This document shows positions 1 to 12,100 of a stretch of DNA of 64,000 bases, piece after piece. The stretch comes from Henricia sp. BOLD:AAB3569 (lineage: Eukaryota > Echinodermata > Asteroidea > Spinulosida > Echinasteridae), in NCBI GenBank assembly GCA_037783545.1, contig JBBELK010000458.1, positions 186,001 through 250,000 on the forward strand. The letters are read 5' to 3'. A program made the position numbers and the translations under genes. The first letter of the stretch is position 1. Each line of letters starts with the position of its first letter. Under the pieces are notes generated by a model. That model saw only the letters and a program-made list of their open reading frames with translations. It did no database searches and was not told the DNA's origin.

Positions 1-419
1 ACAATAACTCGGCCGGTTTGAACAGGAAACAGTTCAAATTTGCAGTATACGTTTGCGATGTAGTTCTGTTTAAGCAGAAAACATGCGAAGCTTGTCTGGA
101 AATTCCTTCAGCTCCAAAATTGCGATCATACCAGACGCAGTGTTCTCCGAAAGCGTGGTCTGTTTGTGCCAAACAATTAGTGTGCCGGCACTGAGTTTTA
201 GTTACATTTGACAATAACTCGGTCGGTTTGAACGGGAAACAGTTCAAATTTGCAGTATACGTTTGCGATGTAGTTCTGTTTAAGCAGAACAAATGCGAAG
301 CTTGTCTGGAAATTCTTTCAGCTCCAAAATTTCGATCATACTAGACGCAGTGTTCTCCGAAAGCGGGTTCTGTTTGTGCCAACAATTAGTGTGCCGGCAC
401 TGAGTTTTAGCTACATTCG

Positions 420-628
420 ACAATAACTCGGTCGGTTTGAACAGGAAACAGTTCAAATTTGCAGTATACGTTTGCGTTGTAGATCTGTTTAAGCAGAAAA
501 CATGCGAAGCTTGTCTGGAAATTCCTTCAGCTCCAAAATTGCGATCATACCAGACGCAGTGTTCTCCGAAAGCGGCGTCTGTTTGTGCCAACAATTAGTG
601 TGCCGGCACTGAGTTTTAGTTACATTTG
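420..628. repeat. Representative satellite unit (209 bp)
   Basis: One full unit, used to describe internal landmarks. In order it has: ACAATAACTCGG; a short inverted repeat with arms TTTGAAC and GTTCAAA; a conserved TTTGCAGTATACGTTTGCG stretch; CTGTTTAAGCAGA, itself partly palindromic; GAAGCTTGTCTGG with the AAGCTT site; a variable CCAAAATTGCGATCATACC block; the CAGACGCAGTGTTCTCCGAA block; and GTGCC...GGCAC flanking CAACAATTAGTGT. In unit classes carrying GAACTGG the first inverted repeat becomes a perfect 9-bp stem (TTTGAACTG, CAGTTCAAA) around GAAA. Confidence 0.9.
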
Positions 629-1109
629 ACAATAACTCGGTCGGTTTGAACGGGAAACAGTTCAAATTTGCAGTATACGTTTGCGATGTAGTTCTGTTTA
701 AGCAGAAAAAATGCGAAGCTTGTCTGGAAATTCCTTCAGCTCCAAAATTTCGATCATACCAGACGCAGTGTTCTCCGAAAGCGGTGTCTGTTTGTGCCAA
801 CAATTAGTGTGCCGGCACTGAGTTTTAGCTACATTCGACAATAACTCGGTCGGTTTGAACAGGAAACAGTTCAAATTTGCAGTATACGTTTGCGTTGTAG
901 ATCTGTTTAAGCAGAAAACATGCGAAGCTTGTCTGGAAATTCCTTCAGCTCCAAAATTGCGATCATACCAGACGCAGTGTTCTGCGAAAGCGGCGTCTGT
1001 TTGTGCCAACAATTAGTGTGCCGGCACTGAGTTTTAGCTACATTCGACAATAACTCGGTCGGTTTGAACAGGAAACAGTTCAAATTTGCAGTATACGTTT
1101 GCGTTGTAG

Positions 1110-4100
1110 ATCTGTTTAAGCAGAAAACATGCGAAGCTTGTCTGGAAATTCCTTCAGCTCCAAAATTGCGATCATACCAGACGCAGTGTTCTGCGAAAGC
1201 GTGGTCTGTTTGTGCCAACAATTAGCATGCCGACACTGAGTTTTAGCTACATTCGACAATAACTCGTTCGGTTTGAACTGGAAACAGTTCAAATTTGCAG
1301 TATACGTTTGCGATGTAGATCTGTTAAAGCAGACAAAATGCGAAGCTTGTCTGGAAATTCCTTCAGCTCCAAAATTGCGATCATACCAGACGCAGTGTTC
1401 TCCGAAAGCGGCGTCTGTTTGTGCCAACAATTAGTGTGCCGGCACTGAGTTTTAGCTACATTCGACAATAACTCGGCCGGTTTGAACAGGAAACAGTTCA
1501 AATTTGCAGTATACGTTTGCGATGTAGTTCTGTTTAAGCAGAAAAAATGCGAAGCTTGTCTGGAAATTCCTTCAGCTCCAAAATTGCGATCATACCAGAC
1601 GCAGTGTTCTCCGAAAGCGGGGTCTGTTTGTGCCAACAATTAGCATGCCGACACTGAGTTTTAGCTACATTCGACAATAACTCGTTCGGTTTGAACTGGA
1701 AACAGTTGAAATTTGCAGTATACGTTTGCGATGTAGATCTGTTTAAGCAGAAAAAATGCGAAGCTTGTCTGGAAATTCCTTCAGCTCCAAAATACCGATC
1801 ATACCAGACGCAGTGTTCTCCGAAAGCGGGGTCTGTTTGTACCAACAATTAGTGTGCCGGCACTGAGTTTTAGCTACATTCGACAATAACTCGGTCGGTT
1901 TGAACTGGAAACAGTTCAAATTTGCAGTATACGTTTGCGTTGTAGATCTGTTTAAGCAGAAAACATGCGAAGCTTGTCTGGAAATTCCTTCAGCTCCAAA
2001 ATACCGATCATACCAGACGCAGTCTTCTCCGAAAGCGGGGTCTGTTTGTACCAACAATTAGTGTGCCGGCACTGAGTTTTAGCTACATTCGACAATAACT
2101 CGGTCGGTTTGAACTGGAAACAGTTCAAATTTGCAGTATACGTTTGCGTTGTAGATCTGTTTAAGCAGAAAACATGCGAAGCTTGTCTGGAAATTCCTTC
2201 AGCTCCAAAATTGCGATCATACCAGACGCAGTGTTCTGCGAAAGCGTGGTCTGTTTGTGCCAACAATTAGCATGCCGACACTGAGTTTTAGCTACATTCG
2301 ACAATAACTCGGTCGGTTTGAACGGGAAACAGTTCAAATTTGCAGTATACGTTTGCGATGTAGTTCTGTTTAAGCAGAAAAAATGCGAAGCTTGTCTGGA
2401 AATTCCTTCAGCTCCAAAATTGCGATCATACCAGACGCAGTGTTCTGCGAAAGCGTGGTCTGTTTGTGCCAACAATTAGCATGCCGACACTGAGTTTTAG
2501 CTACATTCGACAATAACTCGTTCGGTTTGAACTGGAAACAGTTGAAATTTGCAGTATACGTTTGCGATGTAGATCTGTTTAAGCAGAAAAAATGCGAAGC
2601 TTGTCTGGAAATTCCTTCAGCTCCAAAATACCGATCATACCAGACGCAGTGTTCTCCGAAAGCGGGGTCTGTTTGTGCCAACAATTAGTGTGCCGGCACT
2701 GAGTTTTAGCTACATTCGACAATAACTCGGCCGGTTTGAACAGGAAACAGTTCAAATTTGCAGTATACGTTTGCGATGTAGTTCTGTTTAAGCAGAAAAC
2801 ATGCGAAGCTTGTCTGGAAATTCCTTCAGCTCCAAAATTGCGATCATACCAGACGCAGTGTTCTCCGAAAGCGTGGTCTGTTTGTGCCAAACAATTAGTG
2901 TGCCGGCACTGAGTTTTAGTTACATTTGACAATAACTCGGTCGGTTTGAACGGGAAACAGTTCAAATTTGCAGTATACGTTTGCGATGTAGTTTTGTTTA
3001 AGCAGAACAAATGTGAAGCTTGTCTGGAAATTCTTTCAGCTCCAAAATTTCGATCATACTAGACGCAGTGTTCTCCGAAAGCGGGGTCTGTTTGTGCCAA
3101 CAATTAGTGTGCCGGCACTGAGTTTTAGCTACATTCGACAATAACTCGGTCGGTTTAAACAGGAAACAGTTCAAATTTGCAGTATACGTTTGCGTTGTAG
3201 ATCTGTTTAAGCAGAAAACATGCGAAGCTTGTCTGGAAATTCCTTCAGCTCCAAAATTGCGATCATACCAGACGCAGTGTTCTCCGAAAGCGGCGTCTGT
3301 TTGTGCCAACAATTAGTGTGCCGGCACTGAGTTTTAGTTACATTTGACAATAACTCGGTCGGTTTGAACGGGAAACAGTTCAAATTTGCAGTATACGTTT
3401 GCGATGTAGTTCTGTTTAAGCAGAAAAAATGCGAAGCTTGTCTGGAAATTCCTTCAGCTCCAAAATTTCGATCATACCAGACGCAGTGTTCTCCGAAAGC
3501 GGTGTCTGTTTGTGCCAACAATTAGTGTGCCGGCACTGAGTTTTAGCTACATTCGACAATAACTCGGTCGGTTTGAACTGGAAACAGTTCAAATTTGCAG
3601 TATACGTTTGCGTTGTAGATCTGTTTAAGCAGAAAACATGCGAAGCTTGTCTGGAAATTCCTTCAGCTCCAAAATTGCGATCATACCAGACGCAGTGTTC
3701 TGCGAAAGCGTGGTCTGTTTGTGCCAACAATTAGCATGCCGACACTGAGTTTTAGCTACATTCGACAATAACTCGTTCGGTTTGAACTGGAAACAGTTCA
3801 AATTTGCAGTATACGTTTGCGATGTAGATCTGTTAAAGCAGACAAAATGCGAAGCTTGTCTGGAAATTCCTTCAGCTCCAAAATTGCGATCATACCAGAC
3901 GCAGTGTTCTCCGAAAGCGGCGTCTGTTTGTGCCAACAATTAGTGTGCCGGCACTGAGTTTTAGCTACATTCGACAATAACTCGGCCGGTTTGAACAGGA
4001 AACAGTTCAAATTTGCAGTATACGTTTGCGATGTAGTTCTGTTTAAGCAGAAAAAATGCGAAGCTTGTCTGGAAATTCCTTCAGCTCCAAAATTGCGATC

Positions 4101-6127
4101 ATACCAGACGCAGTGTTCTCCGAAAGCGGGGTCTGTTTGTGCCAACAATTAGCATGCCGACACTGAGTTTTAGCTACATTCGACAATAACTCGTTCGGTT
4201 TGAACTGGAAACAGTTGAAATTTGCAGTATACGTTTGCGATGTAGATCTGTTTAAGCAGAAAAAATGCGAAGCTTGTCTGGAAATTCCTTCAGCTCCAAA
4301 ATACCGATCATACCAGACGCAGTGTTCTCCGAAAGCGGGGTCTGTTTGTACCAACAATTAGTGTGCCGGCACTGAGTTTTAGCTACATTCGACAATAACT
4401 CGGTCGGTTTGAACTGGAAACAGTTCAAATTTGCAGTATACGTTTGCGTTGTAGATCTGTTTAAGCAGAAAACATGCGAAGCTTGTCTGGAAATTCCTTC
4501 AGCTCCAAAATACCGATCATACCAGACGCAGTCTTCTCCGAAAGCGGGGTCTGTTTGTACCAACAATTAGTGTGCCGGCACTGAGTTTTAGCTACATTCG
4601 ACAATAACTCGGTCGGTTTGAACTGGAAACAGTTCAAATTTGCAGTATACGTTTGCGTTGTAGATCTGTTTAAGCAGAAAACATGCGAAGCTTGTCTGGA
4701 AATTCCTTCAGCTCCAAAATTGCGATCATACCAGACGCAGTGTTCTGCGAAAGCGTGGTCTGTTTGTGCCAACAATTAGCATGCCGACACTGAGTTTTAG
4801 CTACATTCGACAATAACTCGGTCGGTTTGAACGGGAAACAGTTCAAATTTGCAGTATACGTTTGCGATGTAGTTCTGTTTAAGCAGAAAAAATGCGAAGC
4901 TTGTCTGGAAATTCCTTCAGCTCCAAAATTGCGATCATACCAGACGCAGTGTTCTGCGAAAGCGTGGTCTGTTTGTGCCAACAATTAGCATGCCGACACT
5001 GAGTTTTAGCTACATTCGACAATAACTCGTTCGGTTTGAACTGGAAACAGTTGAAATTTGCAGTATACGTTTGCGATGTAGATCTGTTTAAGCAGAAAAA
5101 ATGCGAAGCTTGTCTGGAAATTCCTTCAGCTCCAAAATACCGATCATACCAGACGCAGTGTTCTCCGAAAGCGGGGTCTGTTTGTGCCAACAATTAGTGT
5201 GCCGGCACTGAGTTTTAGCTACATTCGACAATAACTCGGCCGGTTTGAACAGGAAACAGTTCAAATTTGCAGTATACGTTTGCGATGTAGTTCTGTTTAA
5301 GCAGAAAACATGCGAAGCTTGTCTGGAAATTCCTTCAGCTCCAAAATTGCGATCATACCAGACGCAGTGTTCTCCGAAAGCGTGGTCTGTTTGTGCCAAA
5401 CAATTAGTGTGCCGGCACTGAGTTTTAGTTACATTTGACAATAACTCGGTCGGTTTGAACGGGAAACAGTTCAAATTTGCAGTATACGTTTGCGATGTAG
5501 TTTTGTTTAAGCAGAACAAATGTGAAGCTTGTCTGGAAATTCTTTCAGCTCCAAAATTTCGATCATACTAGACGCAGTGTTCTCCGAAAGCGGGGTCTGT
5601 TTGTGCCAACAATTAGTGTGCCGGCACTGAGTTTTAGCTACATTCGACAATAACTCGGTCGGTTTAAACAGGAAACAGTTCAAATTTGCAGTATACGTTT
5701 GCGTTGTAGATCTGTTTAAGCAGAAAACATGCGAAGCTTGTCTGGAAATTCCTTCAGCTCCAAAATTGCGATCATACCAGACGCAGTGTTCTCCGAAAGC
5801 GGCGTCTGTTTGTGCCAACAATTAGTGTGCCGGCACTGAGTTTTAGTTACATTTGACAATAACTCGGTCGGTTTGAACGGGAAACAGTTCAAATTTGCAG
5901 TATACGTTTGCGATGTAGTTCTGTTTAAGCAGAAAAAATGCGAAGCTTGTCTGGAAATTCCTTCAGCTCCAAAATTTCGATCATACCAGACGCAGTGTTC
6001 TCCGAAAGCGGTGTCTGTTTGTGCCAACAATTAGTGTGCCGGCACTGAGTTTTAGCTACATTCGACAATAACTCGGTCGGTTTGAACTGGAAACAGTTCA
6101 AATTTGCAGTATACGTTTGCGTTGTAG
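1110..6127. repeat. Tandem 2509-bp higher-order repeat, two copies
   Basis: Units from about 1110-3618 recur in the same order at about 3619-6127, an offset of 2509 bp (12 units plus one extra base). Shared private variants support this: AACAAATGTGAAGC at about 3006 and 5515, GGTTTAAACAGG at about 3153 and 5662, and GTTTTGTTTAAG at about 2991 and 5500. The match ends on both sides where the neighbouring unit classes differ. The boundaries are approximate to about half a unit. Confidence 0.85.
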
Positions 6128-9100
6128 ATCTGTTTAAGCAGAAAACATGCGAAGCTTGTCTGGAAATTCCTTCAGCTCCAAAATTGCGATCATACCAGAC
6201 GCAGTGTTCTGCGAAAGCGTGGTCTGTTTGTGCCAACAATTAGCATGCCGACACTGAGTTTTAGCTACATTCGACAATAACTCGGTCGGTTTGAACGGGA
6301 AACAGTTCAAATTTGCAGTATACGTTTGCGATGTAGTTCTGTTTAAGCAGAAAAAATGCGAAGCTTGTCTGGAAATTCCTTCAGCTCCAAAATTGCGATC
6401 ATACCAGACGCAGTGTTCTGCGAAAGCGTGGTCTGTTTGTGCCAACAATTAGCATGCCGACACTGAGTTTTAGCTACATTCGACAATAACTCGTTCGGTT
6501 TGAACTGGAAACAGTTGAAATTTGCAGTATACGTTTGCGATGTAGATCTGTTTAAGCAGAAAAAAATGCGAAGCTTGTCTGGAAATTCCTTCAGCTCCAA
6601 AATACCGATCATACCAGACGCAGTGTTCTCCGAAAGCGGGGTCTGTTTGTGCCAACAATTAGTGTGCCGGCACTGAGTTTTAGCTACATTCGACAATAAC
6701 TCGGCCGGTTTGAACAGGAAACAGTTCAAATTTGCAGTATACGTTTGCGATGTAGTTCTGTTTAAGCAGAAAACATGCGAAGCTTGTCTGGAAATTCCTT
6801 CAGCTCCAAAATTGCGATCATACCAGACGCAGTGTTCTCCGAAAGCGTGGTCTGTTTGTGCCAAACAATTAGTGTGCCGGCACTGAGTTTTAGTTACATT
6901 TGACAATAACTCGGTCGGTTTGAACGGGAAACAGTTCAAATTTGCAGTATACGTTTGCGATGTAGTTCTGTTTAAGCAGAACAAATGCGAAGCTTGTCTG
7001 GAAATTCTTTCAGCTCCAAAATTTCGATCATACTAGACGCAGTGTTCTCCGAAAGCGGGGTCTGTTTGTGCCAACAATTAGTGTGCCGGCACTGAGTTTT
7101 AGCTACATTCGACAATAACTCGGTCGGTTTGAACAGGAAACAGTTCAAATTTGCAGTATACGTTTGCGTTGTAGATCTGTTTAAGCAGAAAACATGCGAA
7201 GCTTGTCTGGAAATTCCTTCAGCTCCAAAATTGCGATCATACCAGACGCAGTGTTCTCCGAAAGCGGCGTCTGTTTGTGCCAACAATTAGTGTGCCGGCA
7301 CTGAGTTTTAGTTACATTTGACAATAACTCGGTCGGTTTGAACGGGAAACAGTTCAAATTTGCAGTATACGTTTGCGATGTAGTTCTGTTTAAGCAGAAA
7401 AAATGCGAAGCTTGTCTGGAAATTCCTTCAGCTCCAAAATTTCGATCATACCAGACGCAGTGTTCTCCGAAAGCGGTGTCTGTTTGTGCCAACAATTAGT
7501 GTGCCGGCACTGAGTTTTAGCTACATTCGACAATAACTCGGTCGGTTTGAACAGGAAACAGTTCAAATTTGCAGTATACGTTTGCGTTGTAGATCTGTTT
7601 AAGCAGAAAACATGCGAAGCTTGTCTGGAAATTCCTTCAGCTCCAAAATTGCGATCATACCAGACGCAGTGTTCTGCGAAAGCGGCGTCTGTTTGTGCCA
7701 ACAATTAGTGTGCCGGCACTGAGTTTTAGCTACATTCGACAATAACTCGGTCGGTTTGAACAGGAAACAGTTCAAATTTGCAGTATACGTTTGCGTTGTA
7801 GATCTGTTTAAGCAGAAAACATGCGAAGCTTGTCTGGAAATTCCTTCAGCTCCAAAATTGCGATCATACCAGACGCAGTGTTCTGCGAAAGCGTGGTCTG
7901 TTTGTGCCAACAATTAGCATGCCGACACTGAGTTTTAGCTACATTCGACAATAACTCGTTCGGTTTGAACTGGAAACAGTTCAAATTTGCAGTATACGTT
8001 TGCGATGTAGATCTGTTAAAGCAGACAAAATGCGAAGCTTGTCTGGAAATTCCTTCAGCTCCAAAATTGCGATCATACCAGACGCAGTGTTCTCCGAAAG
8101 CGGCGTCTGTTTGTGCCAACAATTAGTGTGCCGGCACTGAGTTTTAGCTACATTCGACAATAACTCGGCCGGTTTGAACAGGAAACAGTTCAAATTTGCA
8201 GTATACGTTTGCGATGTAGTTCTGTTTAAGCAGAAAAAAATGCGAAGCTTGTCTGGAAATTCCTTCAGCTCCAAAATTGCGATCATACCAGACGCAGTGT
8301 TCTCCGAAAGCGGGGTCTGTTTGTGCCAACAATTAGCATGCCGACACTGAGTTTTAGCTACATTCGACAATAACTCGTTCGGTTTGAACTGGAAACAGTT
8401 GAAATTTGCAGTATACGTTTGCGATGTAGATCTGTTTAAGCAGAAAAAATGCGAAGCTTGTCTGGAAATTCCTTCAGCTCCAAAATACCGATCATACCAG
8501 ACGCAGTGTTCTCCGAAAGCGGGGTCTGTTTGTACCAACAATTAGTGTGCCGGCACTGAGTTTTAGCTACATTCGACAATAACTCGGTCGGTTTGAACTG
8601 GAAACAGTTCAAATTTGCAGTATACGTTTGCGTTGTAGATCTGTTTAAGCAGAAAACATGCGAAGCTTGTCTGGAAATTCCTTCAGCTCCAAAATACCGA
8701 TCATACCAGACGCAGTCTTCTCCGAAAGCGGGGTCTGTTTGTGCCAAACAATTAGTGTGCCGGCACTGAGTTTTAGTTACATTTGACAATAACTCGGTCG
8801 GTTTGAACGGGAAACAGTTCAAATTTGCAGTATACGTTTGCGATGTAGTTCTGTTTAAGCAGAACAAATGCGAAGCTTGTCTGGAAATTCTTTCAGCTCC
8901 AAAATTTCGATCATACTAGACGCAGTGTTCTCCGAAAGCGGGGTCTGTTTGTGCCAACAATTAGTGTGCCGGCACTGAGTTTTAGCTACATTCGACAATA
9001 ACTCGGTCGGTTTGAACAGGAAACAGTTCAAATTTGCAGTATACGTTTGCGTTGTAGATCTGTTTAAGCAGAAAACATGCGAAGCTTGTCTGGAAATTCC

Positions 9101-12100
9101 TTCAGCTCCAAAATTGCGATCATACCAGACGCAGTGTTCTCCGAAAGCGGCGTCTGTTTGTGCCAACAATTAGTGTGCCGGCACTGAGTTTTAGTTACAT
9201 TTGACAATAACTCGGTCGGTTTGAACGGGAAACAGTTCAAATTTGCAGTATACGTTTGCGATGTAGTTCTGTTTAAGCAGAAAAAATGCGAAGCTTGTCT
9301 GGAAATTCCTTCAGCTCCAAAATTGCGATCATACCAGACGCAGTGTTCTCCGAAAGCAATTAGTATGCCGACACTGAGTTTTAGCTACATTCGACAATAA
9401 CTCGTTCGGTTTGAACTGGAAACAGTTGAAATTTGCAGTATACGTTTGCGATGTAGATCTGTTTAAGCAGAAAAAATGCGAAGCTTGTCTGGAAATTCCT
9501 TCAGCTCCAAAATACCGATCATACCAGACGCAGTCTTCTCCGAAAGCGGGGTCTGTTTGTACCAACAATTAGTGTGCCGGCACTGAGTTTTAGCTACATT
9601 CGACAATAACTCGGTCGGTTTGAACTGGAAACAGTTCAAATTTGCAGTATACGTTTGCGTTGTAGATCTGTTTAAGCAGAAAACATGCGAAGCTTGTCTG
9701 GAAATTCCTTCAGCTCCAAAATTGCGATCATACCAGACGCAGTGTTCTGCGAAAGCGTGGTCTGTTTGTGCCAACAATTAGCATGCCGACACTGAGTTTT
9801 AGCTACATTCGACAATAACTCAGTCGGTTTGAGCGGGAAACAGTTCAAATTTGCAGTATACGTTTGCGATGTAGTTCTGTTTAAGCAGAAAAAATGCGAA
9901 GCTTGTCTGGAAATTCCTTCAGCTCCAAAATTTCGATCATACCAGACGCAGTGTTCTCCGAAAGCGGTGTCTGTTTGTGCCAACAATTAGTGTGCCGGCA
10001 CTGAGTTTTAGCTACATTCGACAATAACTCGGTCGGTTTGAACAGGAAACAGTTCAAATTTGCAGTATACGTTTGCGTTGTAGATCTGTTTAAGCAGAAA
10101 ACATGCGAAGCTTGTCTGGAAATTCCTTCAGCTCCAAAATTGCGATCATACCAGACGCAGTGTTCTGCGAAAGCGGCGTCTGTTTGTGCCAACAATTAGT
10201 GTGCCGGCACTGAGTTTTAGCTACATTCGACAATAACTCGGTCGGTTTGAACAGGAAACAGTTCAAATTTGCAGTATACGTTTGCGTTGTAGATCTGTTT
10301 AAGCAGAAAACATGCGAAGCTTGTCTGGAAATTCCTTCAGCTCCAAAATTGCGATCATACCAGACGCAGTGTTCTGCGAAAGCGTGGTCTGTTTGTGCCA
10401 ACAATTAGCATGCCGACACTGAGTTTTAGCTACATTCGACAATAACTCGTTCGGTTTGAACTGGAAACAGTTCAAATTTGCAGTATACGTTTGCGATGTA
10501 GATCTGTTAAAGCAGACAAAATGCGAAGCTTGTCTGGAAATTCCTTCAGCTCCAAAATTGCGATCATACCAGACGCAGTGTTCTCCGAAAGCGGCGTCTG
10601 TTTGTGCCAACAATTAGTGTGCCGGCACTGAGTTTTAGCTACATTCGACAATAACTCGGCCGGTTTGAACAGGAAACAGTTCAAATTTGCAGTATACGTT
10701 TGCGATGTAGTTCTGTTTAAGCAGAAAAAATGCGAAGCTTGTCTGGAAATTCCTTCAGCTCCAAAATTGCGATCATACCAGACGCAGTGTTCTCCGAAAG
10801 CGGGGTCTGTTTGTGCCAACAATTAGCATGCCGACACTGAGTTTTAGCTACATTCGACAATAACTCGTTCGGTTTGAACTGGAAACAGTTGAAATTTGCA
10901 GTATACGTTTGCGATGTAGATCTGTTTAAGCAGAAAAAATGCGAAGCTTGTCTGGAAATTCCTTCAGCTCCAAAATACCGATCATACCAGACGCAGTGTT
11001 CTCCGAAAGCGGGGTCTGTTTGTACCAACAATTAGTGTGCCGGCACTGAGTTTTAGCTACATTCGACAATAACTCGGTCGGTTTGAACTGGAAACAGTTC
11101 AAATTTGCAGTATACGTTTGCGTTGTAGATCTGTTTAAGCAGAAAACATGCAAAGCTTGTCTGGAAATTCCTTCAGCTCCAAAATTGCGATCATACCAGA
11201 CGCAGTGTTCTGCGAAAGCGTGGTCTGTTTGTGCCAACAATTAGCATGCCGACACTGAGTTTTAGCTACATTCGACAATAACTCGGTCGGTTTGAACGGG
11301 AAACAGTTCAAATTTGCAGTATACGTTTGCGATGTAGTTCTGTTTAAGCAGAAAAAATGCGAAGCTTGTCTGGAAATTCCTTCAGCTCCAAAATTGCGAT
11401 CATACCAGACGCAGTGTTCTGCGAAAGCGTGGTCTGTTTGTGCCAACAATTAGCATGCCGACACTGAGTTTTAGCTACATTCGACAATAACTCGTTCGGT
11501 TTGAACTGGAAACAGTTGAAATTTGCAGTATACGTTTGCGATGTAGATCTGTTTAAGCAGAAAAAATGCGAAGCTTGTCTGGAAATTCCTTCAGCTCCAA
11601 AATACCGATCATACCAGACGCAGTGTTCTCCGAAAGCGGGGTCTGTTTGTGCCAACAATTAGTGTGCCGGCACTGAGTTTTAGCTACATTCGACAATAAC
11701 TCGGCCGGTTTGAACAGGAAACAGTTCAAATTTGCAGTATACGTTTGCGATGTAGTTCTGTTTAAGCAGAAAACATGCGAAGCTTGTCTGGAAATTCCTT
11801 CAGCTCCAAAATTGCGATCATACCAGACGCAGTGTTCTCCGAAAGCGTGGTCTGTTTGTGCCAAACAATTAGTGTGCCGGCACTGAGTTTTAGTTACATT
11901 TGACAATAACTCGGTCGGTTTGAACGGGAAACAGTTCAAATTTGCAGTATACGTTTGCGATGTAGTTCTGTTTAAGCAGAACAAATGTGAAGCTTGTCTG
12001 GAAATTCTTTCAGCTCCAAAATTTCGATCATACTAGACGCAGTGTTCTCCGAAAGCGGGGTCTGTTTGTGCCAACAATTAGTGTGCCGGCACTGAGTTTT

